From an uncultured Clostridia bacterium (lineage in GTDB: Bacteria > Bacillota > Clostridia > UMGS1810): a DNA stretch of 64,000 nucleotides. Location: NCBI GenBank assembly GCA_934500705.1, contig CAKSTI010000005.1, forward strand, positions 93,856-157,855, read 5' to 3'. Below, one piece after another: positions 26,647 to 34,830 of this stretch (position 1 is the stretch's first letter; every line of letters begins with the position of its first letter). The translations under genes were made by a program, and so were the position numbers. The notes under the pieces were generated by a model, which was not told the origin of the DNA, did not search any database, and saw only the letters and a program-made list of their open reading frames with translations.

Positions 26647-29600
26647 TGATAGTGTGGGAAACACACACGTTGAACTGTTACCGTCAACAACTGCTGAGGC
26701 AGTTATTGTAGACGATGATTTTGAGGATAGGGCAGACGGAGCAACTTTAAATGAAGACGCAACAGAATATGCAAAACCTGCAGTAGGTAATAACCAAACA
26801 GTAGTTGCAGTTGATACTTATAACGGTAATAAGTATTTAAAGCTGAATGGTTGGCAGGTAATTTGCGCAAAACCTACAAACGGAACAAGCTATGGCATAA
26901 ATAGCGACAGGCTTGTTTTTTCGTTTGATATAACAAACCCCGCAGCGTTGACCGGAACGACAAATAGCGTTACTCCCGGTCCGGTGTTGTATGTGGGTGG
27001 TAAGCCGTTTTTTAGATTTAACTTGAAGGAAAATGATAAGGCAAAGGGTGTTGAGGTCAGGTATTTTAGTGATGGAGGTGAATATGCATTCAAAAAAGTC
27101 GGTACTAATGATGATTACTGGACGCAAGGACGTGCGAGCAATGATAGTTGGAGTCACGTGGAATTGGTTTTAAAGCGAGTGGGAATTGCCGGCAGTTATA
27201 CCGTTGAACTCGAAAGTCTCACTGCAAACGGCACAGTATTTAACATTGTCGACGGAGTATACGATAAGGGAGTACCGGACTTCGCAGAAAATATGGATTG
27301 GTGGAGTAATAGAACCAAAAAAGAAGATTTTATACGTTTTGGTAATACCGGAAATGAATTTGTATTAGACAATGTTTTGATTTATGCTCCCAGTGAGACG
27401 GCTGTGTCGTGTGACGAGGCGCAGAGAGCAGATGTGAGTGTCAGTGTCCTTGATGCCCAGATGAATAAGATAGACGGCAAAATAGACAGGGGTGAAACGT
27501 TTTACGTCAAGGCGAGCGCACCGCAAACGGTGACTTTCAGCATTTACTGTGCCGTGCTTGACGGCAAGGACATCATCAAGGTATTCAGAGGGGTATCGAA
27601 CGGCGGCGAGGCAACGGCACAGTGCCAAATTCCTCAGAGTGCACCGGACGGCTACCACTTAGAAATATTTGCTTGGGAGGAGGAAAGCCTTACTCTTCTT
27701 AACCAAAAGATAGCCTTTAATGCTTCCTCTCCGTACGAAACGCAGTATTTTGAGAACGGCTTGTGCACAGGATATGAACTTTTAAAAGACGCATCTTTTG
27801 AGAGTGACAACACCGTAATTGACGGTTGGGACTCACAGTACGCAAGCCGTATATCAAGAAATTCCGAGCAGGTGTTAGAGGGTAATTATTCCTGCTTGGT
27901 TTCAAACAGAAGAAATTATTACGACGGCATCTGCCAAAACATCACCGATGTGCTCAAAGAGAACGGCAGCGGAGATTATGCAGTAAAATACAGTGTGTAC
28001 CCTACGGCAAAGCGCACATTTCAGCTGTGCATTTACGCCGACGATAACCTCGGAGTAAGAACTTCCGCATCAAATTTAAACGGCGGCGATGCCTTGCGGT
28101 TGCAGATGGCAGAGCCGAATGAGTGGCACACGTTACAGCAACGTATTGTCTTTACCGTACCGGCAAAAATGCACACAGCAAAACTGTATGTGGAAACGAC
28201 GGGCAACGGCGCCAATGAGGATTTCTACATAGACAACTGCTCGCTTAAAAAGGTGATAACCCACGAGCAGTACCTGCGTGACAATGTTCCTCCCTATTGG
28301 TCGGACGGCGGTTTGGAGGACTGTCTTGCAGTTATAAATGAATATAAAGCCTCACTTGTGAGCGTGCGTCCGAAAAGTTCGGAAAAGGTGCTTTTAAATC
28401 CGTACAAAGGTCTTAATTACTATACCACAAAATTTGATTTGACTAATCTGGATTTTACCAAACAAGGCATACAAAACGCCAAGGTGGTGTATCACCGCCT
28501 CAGTTGGAAACAGCTTGAACCGGTCGAGGGCAAGTACGAGTTTGATGTTATTAAAAATAATATTAAGACTCTTGCCCAACACGGCAAAATGCTCGGTATA
28601 GGCATCGGCTCGTGCATTACATATAACGGATTTAACAACAAAACCAATGCGCAGAACACCCCCGACTGGTTCTTTGCAAATTACAACGCCGCCTACACGG
28701 AACAGATTGTCGGTGACGGAACTGCGGCAAACAGCAACGTATTTAGTAAGGCGGACGGCACACAGTACCTCAAAGTGCCGGTTTACAACGACCCGATTTT
28801 TAAGGAAAAAATGCAAAACTTCCTCTCTGCATTTGCCGAGGAATTTAACGGCGACCCGAACATAGCGTTTGTGGATATGCGTGTTTACGGCAACTGGGGC
28901 GAGTGGCATTTCTCGAGCTTTAACGACATAATCAAAAATCACTCCTATGTGGAAAACGGCGTCGTCAAGACGTACACCAAGGAGGATGCCGAAGCGCTTG
29001 TGGATATGTTTAAGGACTTTAAGTTGCCGCTTGCTATGTTTACCGCAATTACAGAGCCGCTCACCTATGCGGTGGAAAAATACGGCGCAGGTGTGCGTGT
29101 GGACGGTACGCTGAGCCCAGATATATCGGACGAACACCGCAAAATGAGCTTTGCAGACGGCAAGAGTTTTGCGATTGCGGAGTGGTTCTACCAGCCGGAA
29201 GTGTTCTACGACGGCGGAAAGTTTGAGAGCGACGGAGCGCATATGCCTGTGTTTTTGGAAAAGGTAATCAAAGAGGGCAGAGCAAGTTACAGTCCTCTCG
29301 GCTACTGGAATCCCGAGGATTTTTACAGCCGTTACCCCGATTTGATTGCACGTGTTGCCAACAAAACAGGTTACTGGTTTAAGCCGACCGAGATTGTGTA
29401 CCCGCAGAAATTAACCGACGGAACCTTTGCCATGACGGTTAAAAACGACGGCTCGACTCAGCTTTATGCCGGATACAAGAGAAATCCGTGCGTTAAACTT
29501 GCACTTGCGGACGGCAGCGGAAATATCATTGATACCGTAACGCTTGGCGGTGTAAACCCCGAAAGCTGGAAAAGCGGACGTTACTCATACATAACTGCGC

Positions 29601-30136
29601 CGTATTCCTTTGCAAATACCGACGGTGCGCAAAAGCTGTATGTGGGAGTATTCTCCGATGCAGGCAGAACCGCACCTGATATAAAGCTCGGTATTGCTGA
29701 CGAGCCGATTAACGGCTGGTACGATGTAACCGCTATGACTACTGCTGTACATAAATCGGACAACAGGCTTTATACTGCATCGCTTGCCTATGCCGATGAC
29801 AACTACGGCTACCGTGAGCCTTACCACGCCTTTGACGGCAATGAGGACACCTTCTGGGCGTCCGAAGTGAGAAAGGGCGAATATTTGGAAATCGACTTCG
29901 GCGGCTATGTAAATGCCCGGCAAATGGTTGTAAACTGTGCAAATGCGGTGAGTGCGCCGTGCAGTGTTATCGGCTTTAACGGTCAAAAGTGGGTTACGCT
30001 TGCGCAGATTAACGGTGCGGCGCAAGGAGAGAACACAGTCAATCTAACCGGTGCTGACAACATCTGCAAAATACGCCTTGTATTTGCGCAGACGTCGGCG
30101 GAAGTAATGAAAGTTACAGAAATGTATGTTGATTGA
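26567..30136 (+). CDS. Secreted fusion of laminin-G-like module and TIM-barrel glycosidase-like protein
   Basis: 1,189 residues. Signal peptide MKKGILSFIVVLAFAIV then LGCFSAAA, which can be read as a lipobox or as a signal peptidase I site. A lectin-like module (about 35-270, opening VIVDDDFEDRADG) is followed by the complete set of domains of the protein at 23658: Ig-like, CBM4/9-like, TIM barrel with GNWGEWHFSS and AIAEWFYQPE, beta domain and discoidin-like domain. The longer start at 26510 (TTG) lacks a ribosome site; GAAGGGA lies before ATG 26567. The 3' 2.2 kb is nearly identical to the preceding gene. The N-terminal module is only distantly similar to the two other lectin-like proteins. 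Confidence 0.75.
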   Translation: MKKGILSFIVVLAFAIVNVLGCFSAAADSVGNTHVELLPSTTAEAVIVDDDFEDRADGATLNEDATEYAKPAVGNNQTVVAVDTYNGNKYLKLNGWQVICAKPTNGTSYGINSDRLVFSFDITNPAALTGTTNSVTPGPVLYVGGKPFFRFNLKENDKAKGVEVRYFSDGGEYAFKKVGTNDDYWTQGRASNDSWSHVELVLKRVGIAGSYTVELESLTANGTVFNIVDGVYDKGVPDFAENMDWWSNRTKKEDFIRFGNTGNEFVLDNVLIYAPSETAVSCDEAQRADVSVSVLDAQMNKIDGKIDRGETFYVKASAPQTVTFSIYCAVLDGKDIIKVFRGVSNGGEATAQCQIPQSAPDGYHLEIFAWEEESLTLLNQKIAFNASSPYETQYFENGLCTGYELLKDASFESDNTVIDGWDSQYASRISRNSEQVLEGNYSCLVSNRRNYYDGICQNITDVLKENGSGDYAVKYSVYPTAKRTFQLCIYADDNLGVRTSASNLNGGDALRLQMAEPNEWHTLQQRIVFTVPAKMHTAKLYVETTGNGANEDFYIDNCSLKKVITHEQYLRDNVPPYWSDGGLEDCLAVINEYKASLVSVRPKSSEKVLLNPYKGLNYYTTKFDLTNLDFTKQGIQNAKVVYHRLSWKQLEPVEGKYEFDVIKNNIKTLAQHGKMLGIGIGSCITYNGFNNKTNAQNTPDWFFANYNAAYTEQIVGDGTAANSNVFSKADGTQYLKVPVYNDPIFKEKMQNFLSAFAEEFNGDPNIAFVDMRVYGNWGEWHFSSFNDIIKNHSYVENGVVKTYTKEDAEALVDMFKDFKLPLAMFTAITEPLTYAVEKYGAGVRVDGTLSPDISDEHRKMSFADGKSFAIAEWFYQPEVFYDGGKFESDGAHMPVFLEKVIKEGRASYSPLGYWNPEDFYSRYPDLIARVANKTGYWFKPTEIVYPQKLTDGTFAMTVKNDGSTQLYAGYKRNPCVKLALADGSGNIIDTVTLGGVNPESWKSGRYSYITAPYSFANTDGAQKLYVGVFSDAGRTAPDIKLGIADEPINGWYDVTAMTTAVHKSDNRLYTASLAYADDNYGYREPYHAFDGNEDTFWASEVRKGEYLEIDFGGYVNARQMVVNCANAVSAPCSVIGFNGQKWVTLAQINGAAQGENTVNLTGADNICKIRLVFAQTSAEVMKVTEMYVD

Positions 30137-30329
30137 TATTTTTAAAATAATGTGTAATTTACACTAAATATTAAAAAAGTGGAATATGATTTTTGGACAC
30201 CCTGTGGTATTATTTAAATAAGATAAGTAATTTTGAAAGGATGGTCTTTATGAAAAAAGGAATTTTGAGTTTCACAGTAGTTTTGGCGTTCGCAATAGTG
30301 AATGTGCTCGGCTGTTTCAGTGCGGCGGC
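27413..30329 (+). repeat. Tandem duplication, copy 2 (offset 3,683 bp)
   Basis: Second copy of the segment at 23730-26646. In the last 110 coding bases three synonymous differences are visible (for example AAGGGGAG against AAGGAGAG). The intergenic leader has a handful of single changes, and the signal-peptide coding part is nearly the same, after which identity stops abruptly. Confidence 0.9.
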
Positions 30330-31278
30330 TGTTGAGGGCGCAAGCGTAGTTGCAAGGAAAATTTATGTTGATGATGATTTTAATGACAGAGAAGACGGAA
30401 AATACACTAAGTCAAGCGGTGCAAAGGGAATTTCAGACGAAACAGCTAAGGATTATGAAGTCATTGAAGAAGCTGGCGGAAATAAATACATTAAAAACAG
30501 TGTAGCATGGCGAACTGTCAATATTTGGGGAAAGAATATAGACAGTGATAGAATTGGCTTGTCATTTAAATACAAGATACCTAAAATTTCGGGTGCATAT
30601 TTTCAGCTGCGTTTTGGTAATACGATGGTATTACTTTTTCAAAATAGTAGTGGTACTGACAACAACGACTCTATTAAATTTGGTAGTGAACAAGGTAGTA
30701 AATGGTTGCATAACACAGGTTTAGATTGTAATGTGTGGACTCAGGTTGACGTCGTATTTGAAAAAAGAACTGACGGTAAGATGTATATGGAGAAACTATA
30801 TATTAACGGTGTCCCGGTTAATTTGAAGGCAAATTTAGGTGGGATTGTTCCCTATAATGTAGCTGTGGATAACGCGGCTCCCAAATGGTGGGAAAGCGGT
30901 TTTTCAATAAAATTGACGCAGACATCTAAGGCAGGTTTTAATTTTGACGATATAATGCTCTATGAACCCACAGCAGAAACCGGATTTGAAAGTGTGGACT
31001 TTGTCAACAGTACAATCACAATAAGAAATGCCAATGCCGATGCACTTGATTTGACGAACAGCAAGTTGATAGTTGCCGCATATGACAAGGAGGACAACCT
31101 GCTTGGTGCCGTAGCAAAAACAATAGATGCAAATAATCTCGAAAGCGGAGAGTCAACGTCTGTCAGCATTGCAGGTGTTACCGCACCGGCCGGTACTGCA
31201 TACTACAAGTTCTTTGCTTGGAATAACTTAAACGATATGGTACCGCTCTTTACACAGGCGGAAGTAACAGCAAAATAA
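30250..31278 (+). CDS. Secreted laminin-G-like protein with C-terminal beta domain
   Basis: 342 residues. Its signal peptide is nearly the same as that of the protein at 26567, because the duplication ends there. The lectin-like domain (about 35-240) runs from IYVDDDFNDREDG to FNFDDIMLYEP. A C-terminal domain (about 250-342) has the motif LIVAAYDKEDNLLG and ends in YKFFAWNNLNDMVPLF, a pattern also at the ends of the two proteins at 92 and 1804. No enzyme motif. GAAAGGATG precedes the ATG. Probably a surface or secreted glycan-binding partner. Confidence 0.65.
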   Translation: MKKGILSFTVVLAFAIVNVLGCFSAAAVEGASVVARKIYVDDDFNDREDGKYTKSSGAKGISDETAKDYEVIEEAGGNKYIKNSVAWRTVNIWGKNIDSDRIGLSFKYKIPKISGAYFQLRFGNTMVLLFQNSSGTDNNDSIKFGSEQGSKWLHNTGLDCNVWTQVDVVFEKRTDGKMYMEKLYINGVPVNLKANLGGIVPYNVAVDNAAPKWWESGFSIKLTQTSKAGFNFDDIMLYEPTAETGFESVDFVNSTITIRNANADALDLTNSKLIVAAYDKEDNLLGAVAKTIDANNLESGESTSVSIAGVTAPAGTAYYKFFAWNNLNDMVPLFTQAEVTAK

Positions 31279-31296
31279 ATTACAGACAAAAAACCA

Positions 31297-31328
31297 ACGG
31301 GTTGCCGCTAATTGCGGTAGCCCGTTTT
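31297..31328 (+). terminator. Terminator of the secreted-protein run
   Basis: ACGGG...CCGC, a 5-base loop, then GCGG...CCCGT, with a 3+3 internal loop, followed by TTTT. It lies 19 bases after the stop codon at 31278. Confidence 0.65.
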
Positions 31329-31351
31329 GCTGTGAATATCTATGCTGTATG

Positions 31352-31384
31352 AATCCCACCACCGCCACAGGCGGTGGTGGGATT
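31352..31384. repeat. Perfect 15-bp inverted repeat with 3-base loop
   Basis: AATCCCACCACCGCC at 31352-31366, ACA, then its exact complement at 31370-31384. It lies between convergent genes and has no long T-run on either side. It may be a transcription barrier, a palindromic repeat element, or a hairpin left by an IS200/IS605-type element; a single copy is seen in this window. Confidence 0.75.
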
Positions 31385-31419
31385 ATTATCAAATTCTCTT
31401 TAAAACTTACAACAGACCA

Positions 31420-31956
31420 TTACAAATTTTTAAGCACTTTTACTTTAAGTATAGCCGCAATGGTTTTGCCGTCCTTGATTTCGCCATCCATTATGAGTTT
31501 GACGGCATCGTCAAACGGCATTTTTACCGTATTTACAAATTCGTCATCATCGGGGTGGGTTTCGCCTTGGCTAAGCTCCGTTGCAAGGTACATTCTGAGG
31601 TTTTCGTCCAAAAAACCGACCGAGGGGTAGAAGTTACCCAAAAATTCCAATTTGCCGCATCTGAGCCCCGTTTCCTCCGCAAGCTCACGGCGTGCGGCAA
31701 CGGCGGTGTCCTCGCCTTTATCCAGCTTTCCTGCCGGGATTTCGAGCAGAATATCGTCATACGGAATTCTGTACTGGCGCACAAGATAAATACTGCCGTC
31801 ACCGTCCAGTGCAACAACACCCACTCCGCCGGGGTGGCGCACAAGCTCACGGGTTGCGCTCTCACCGTTCGGCAAAGTTACTGTGTCCACATCAAGTTTA
31901 ATTATTTTGCCGTCATAAATTCTTTTACTTCCAATTTTTGTTTCTTTTAGCTCCAA
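31420..31956 (-). CDS. nudF: NUDIX hydrolase, ADP-ribose pyrophosphatase type
   Basis: 178 residues if started at TTG 31956. The NUDIX box is seen as GKLDKGEDTAVAARRELAEETG (21 residues plus; the key residues are the G, REL and EETG) near residue 90. ELVRHPGGVGVVALD and FYPSVGFLDENLRMYLA match NudF-type enzymes that cleave ADP-ribose to AMP and ribose 5-phosphate. The TTG start is chosen because AAGGAG lies 8 bases upstream and the product then begins MELKETKIGSKRIYDGK, as in the family; an ATG at 31977 lacks a good site. The start lies one base after the stop of the gene before it. Last gene of the cmk-plsC-ispH run. Confidence 0.88.
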   Translation of the reverse strand: MELKETKIGSKRIYDGKIIKLDVDTVTLPNGESATRELVRHPGGVGVVALDGDGSIYLVRQYRIPYDDILLEIPAGKLDKGEDTAVAARRELAEETGLRCGKLEFLGNFYPSVGFLDENLRMYLATELSQGETHPDDDEFVNTVKMPFDDAVKLIMDGEIKDGKTIAAILKVKVLKNL

Positions 31957-31957
31957 T

Positions 31958-32698
31958 TCAAACTCTCCTTCTTGCATAAAACAGATAGAATACCGCAAAA
32001 CCGAGCGCCGCCCCGCCGAGCATTATTGCTATCGCCGCTACCCACCTGTTGTCAGTGTGCATTGCATCGTGAGGTTCGGGCGAGACTATGGGCATTACGT
32101 CTTCTTCAAAATTTTCTATTATCTTTCCGTCGTCATCCGCAAATTTAACGCACTGATTGCCGGGAAGGGGGTAGATAAGAGTTTTGTCATCTTCGTTTAT
32201 TGCGTAAATCTTGCCGTCGTCCTCTATGGTGAATTTTGTTATTTTGCCGTTTGAGCGGATAAAATATGCAATCTCCACCGCCTCTTTAAGGCAGTCCTCG
32301 TCCTTCATATCACGGTATACAATGGTACTGCAGTTTTTCATTTCGCTGGAATCTACCTTGTATGCGCCGTTTTCAATAATATATTTTTCGCCGCTTACGC
32401 TGATTGAGGCAAAAATATTGTCACCGATTTTCGGCTGATTAAATTCCGCAGTAGTGTGATCTGTGCAGTAGGAGTACGAAAACTTGTCAATCTCAATGTC
32501 CGTGCCGCCGAGAACCGGCATTTGCGAGCCGACGGTGTTGTCAACGCCCACGGTTATATAGCTGTCGCCGATGTCCTTAACCGTTCCGAGGATAAGGCAG
32601 TCCTGCTTGCCGGAGAATATATCCTTTGCGGCGCCATAGCAGAAAACGGCCGACAAAAGCACCGCCAGGGCACATAAAAAAGCACATATTTTTTTCAA
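31958..32698 (-). CDS. Membrane-anchored protein of unknown function
   Basis: 246 residues. The start is put at TTG 32698 (MKKICAFLCALAVLLSAVF) 6 bases after AAAGAGGTG; a GTG at 32707 is inside the ribosome site. It has an N-terminal membrane helix or signal, an extracytoplasmic domain of about 190 residues with several beta-type VDN/VDS segments, and a C-terminal membrane helix (AIAIMLGGAALGFAVFYLFY) followed by ARRRV, a topology like a sorted or type I membrane protein. I do not recognise a family. It lies between ispH-S1 and the NUDIX gene and abuts the latter by one base. Confidence 0.7.
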   Translation of the reverse strand: MKKICAFLCALAVLLSAVFCYGAAKDIFSGKQDCLILGTVKDIGDSYITVGVDNTVGSQMPVLGGTDIEIDKFSYSYCTDHTTAEFNQPKIGDNIFASISVSGEKYIIENGAYKVDSSEMKNCSTIVYRDMKDEDCLKEAVEIAYFIRSNGKITKFTIEDDGKIYAINEDDKTLIYPLPGNQCVKFADDDGKIIENFEEDVMPIVSPEPHDAMHTDNRWVAAIAIMLGGAALGFAVFYLFYARRRV

Positions 32699-32714
32699 CA
32701 CAAACACCTCTTTT

Positions 32715-32753
32715 AAAAAAATGGGACTGCCGCACGCATTGCGGCAATCCCCA
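32715..32753 (-). terminator. Terminator after ispH-S1
   Basis: On the minus strand a stem of about 13 pairs (TGGGGATTGCCGCA with TGCGGCAGTCCCA, one bulge) is followed by TTTTTT. It sits between ispH-S1 and the next minus-strand gene, so the last two genes may be transcribed at a lower level. Confidence 0.7.
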
Positions 32754-32769
32754 TCTGTAAAGTCAAAAA

Positions 32770-34830
32770 TTACTCTGTGATTTCAGCAGTTTCCTCTGCC
32801 GGAGCAGTTTCCTCTGCCGGAGCGGTTTCCTCAACGGGAGCAACTTCCTCAACGGGAGCAGCTTCCTCTGCGGGAGCAGCTTCCTCAACGGGAGCAGCTT
32901 CCTCTGCGGGAGCCTCCTCTTGCGTACCGTCTGAAAGCAGTGCCCTTATGCTAAGACCGATTTTTTTCTTTTCCATATCAATCTCAACAACCTTTGCCTT
33001 AACGTGCTGACCGATCATAAGTTCATCCTCAACCTTGCCGATTCTCTTGTCGGCAACCTGTGAAATATGGATAAGACCGTCTACACCGGGGAAAATCTCG
33101 GCAAATGCGCCAAAGGGAACAATTCTTACAATTTTGCAGTCGATAACGTCACCAACGTTTAACTGCTCAGCCTTTTTCCACGGATTGTCCTCTGCCTTTT
33201 TAAATCCGAGAGAAACTTTGCCCGTTTCCTTATCAAAGCTGATAACGTAAACGTCTACCACATCTCCCTCGTTTACAACCTCTGACGGGTGCTTAATCTT
33301 TGACCAAGAAAGCTCTGATATATGTATCAGACCGTCTACACCGCCGATGTCAACAAAGGCACCGAACTTTGTGAGCGACTTAACAACGCCCTCGTATCTC
33401 TTGCCGACTTCAATCTCGCTCCAAAACTTTTCTGCAAGGATTGCCTTCTGTTCTGCAATAACGCTCTTGATTGAGCCGACAATCTTTGTTCTGCCTCTGC
33501 CTTTTTTAACGTCAATAACTCTGAAACTTGCGGTTGTGCCTACAAGAACGGAGAGGTCAGCTAAGTATCTGTCGCTTGCCTGAGATGCCGGAACGAACAC
33601 TCTCACGCCTTTGCACATAATGATTACGCCGCCGTTTACAGCCTGTGTAACCTTGCCTTCGAGAACTTCCTTTGTTTCAAAAGCGTTCTCAATTTCCTGA
33701 ATACCCTTCATTGCAATGAGCTTTCTCATAGAAAGCGTAACTTCGCCCTCAACATCGTTTACTCTTACAACAAATGCCTCAATTTCGTCACCGGGTTTTA
33801 CAAGTGATTTAATATCTGCCGACGGGTCGTCTGTCACCTCTGATGCGGGGACAAAACCGTCTGACTTGTAGCCTAAGTTTACACTTACGCCTGCGTCGGA
33901 AACAGAAATTACCGTTCCCTTCACTATATCCCTTGTATTTAAAGTGATAAGAGATTTTTCAAACTCCTCAAATTCCGCAGCAAATGTATCGCCGCTGTTT
34001 TTCTGCATTTCTTCCATCTTCTCGACTACCTCCTTAATGATTGCCGCCGGTGTCGATGCACCTGCGGTTATACCAATTTTCTTTGGTATATATATATCTT
34101 GGGGTAAATCCCCAAAATTTTCGATTTGGTAAGTATTTTTACAATACTTTTTGCATATTCGGCTAAGCTTTTGTGTATTTGAGCTGTTAAGACCGCCTAT
34201 GACAATCATCATATCAACCTTAGAGGCAATTTCTGCCGCTTCAAGCTGACGTTTGTTTGTTGCATTACATATTGTATCAAAAACCTCTATGGTTTTGCAA
34301 GTGTTTTTTAAATAAAAAATAATTTTTTCGTAAGTTTGTCTGTCCATTGTGGTCTGGCTCACCACGCATACAGGCTTATCTATATTAATTTTACCACGTA
34401 AATCCTCAATGTCAAGAGCAATTACGGCATTATTTTCACACCAGCCGTCAATTCCCTCAACTTCGGGGTGGTTTTTGTCACCGATTATGACAATCTGAAA
34501 GCCGTTTTTGTATTTTTCCGCAACGATGTTGTGTATTTTCTTTACAAACGGGCAGGTGAGGTCAATGTATTCAAGACCACGGTTTTCTATTCTTTCAATC
34601 ACTGCCTTGCCGACTCCGTGAGCACGGATTGCGACCTTTGTACCGCTTGGAAAATCGTCGGGGCTGTCATACACGGCAACGCCCCTCTGCTTAAAGCCGT
34701 CTACGACTATGCGGTTATGTATTATGGGACCGAGTGTTGAAACCGAGCACCTCTGCGCCTCTCTTTCAAGCTCCTCAACGGCACGGCGCACGCCAAAGCA
34801 AAAGCCTGCGCTTTCGGCAAGAATAATCAC
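32770..34830 (-). CDS. ispH: IspH-ribosomal protein S1 fusion
   Basis: 686 residues. The N-terminal part (1-280) is 4-hydroxy-3-methylbut-2-enyl diphosphate reductase, the last step of the MEP isoprenoid pathway. Its iron-sulphur cysteines are in AESAGFCFGVRRAV, DLTCPFVKKIH and TICNATNKRQ. The C-terminal part (about 295-640) has four S1 RNA-binding domains, the last two with FGAFVDIGGVDGLIHISEL and FGAFAEIFPGVDGLIHISQ. An acidic tail of repeated EEAAP/AEE units ends the protein. This fusion is known across Clostridia. GTG 34830 overlaps the plsC stop (GTGA), with GGGTGA upstream, so the two are translationally coupled. Confidence 0.96.
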   Translation of the reverse strand: MIILAESAGFCFGVRRAVEELEREAQRCSVSTLGPIIHNRIVVDGFKQRGVAVYDSPDDFPSGTKVAIRAHGVGKAVIERIENRGLEYIDLTCPFVKKIHNIVAEKYKNGFQIVIIGDKNHPEVEGIDGWCENNAVIALDIEDLRGKINIDKPVCVVSQTTMDRQTYEKIIFYLKNTCKTIEVFDTICNATNKRQLEAAEIASKVDMMIVIGGLNSSNTQKLSRICKKYCKNTYQIENFGDLPQDIYIPKKIGITAGASTPAAIIKEVVEKMEEMQKNSGDTFAAEFEEFEKSLITLNTRDIVKGTVISVSDAGVSVNLGYKSDGFVPASEVTDDPSADIKSLVKPGDEIEAFVVRVNDVEGEVTLSMRKLIAMKGIQEIENAFETKEVLEGKVTQAVNGGVIIMCKGVRVFVPASQASDRYLADLSVLVGTTASFRVIDVKKGRGRTKIVGSIKSVIAEQKAILAEKFWSEIEVGKRYEGVVKSLTKFGAFVDIGGVDGLIHISELSWSKIKHPSEVVNEGDVVDVYVISFDKETGKVSLGFKKAEDNPWKKAEQLNVGDVIDCKIVRIVPFGAFAEIFPGVDGLIHISQVADKRIGKVEDELMIGQHVKAKVVEIDMEKKKIGLSIRALLSDGTQEEAPAEEAAPVEEAAPAEEAAPVEEVAPVEETAPAEETAPAEETAEITE

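Noticed and set aside
32780..32915. Short tandem repeat that could suggest a CRISPR or minisatellite
   Set aside because: It is in frame and encodes the acidic EEAAP tail of the IspH-S1 protein; unit length and lack of spacers exclude CRISPR.
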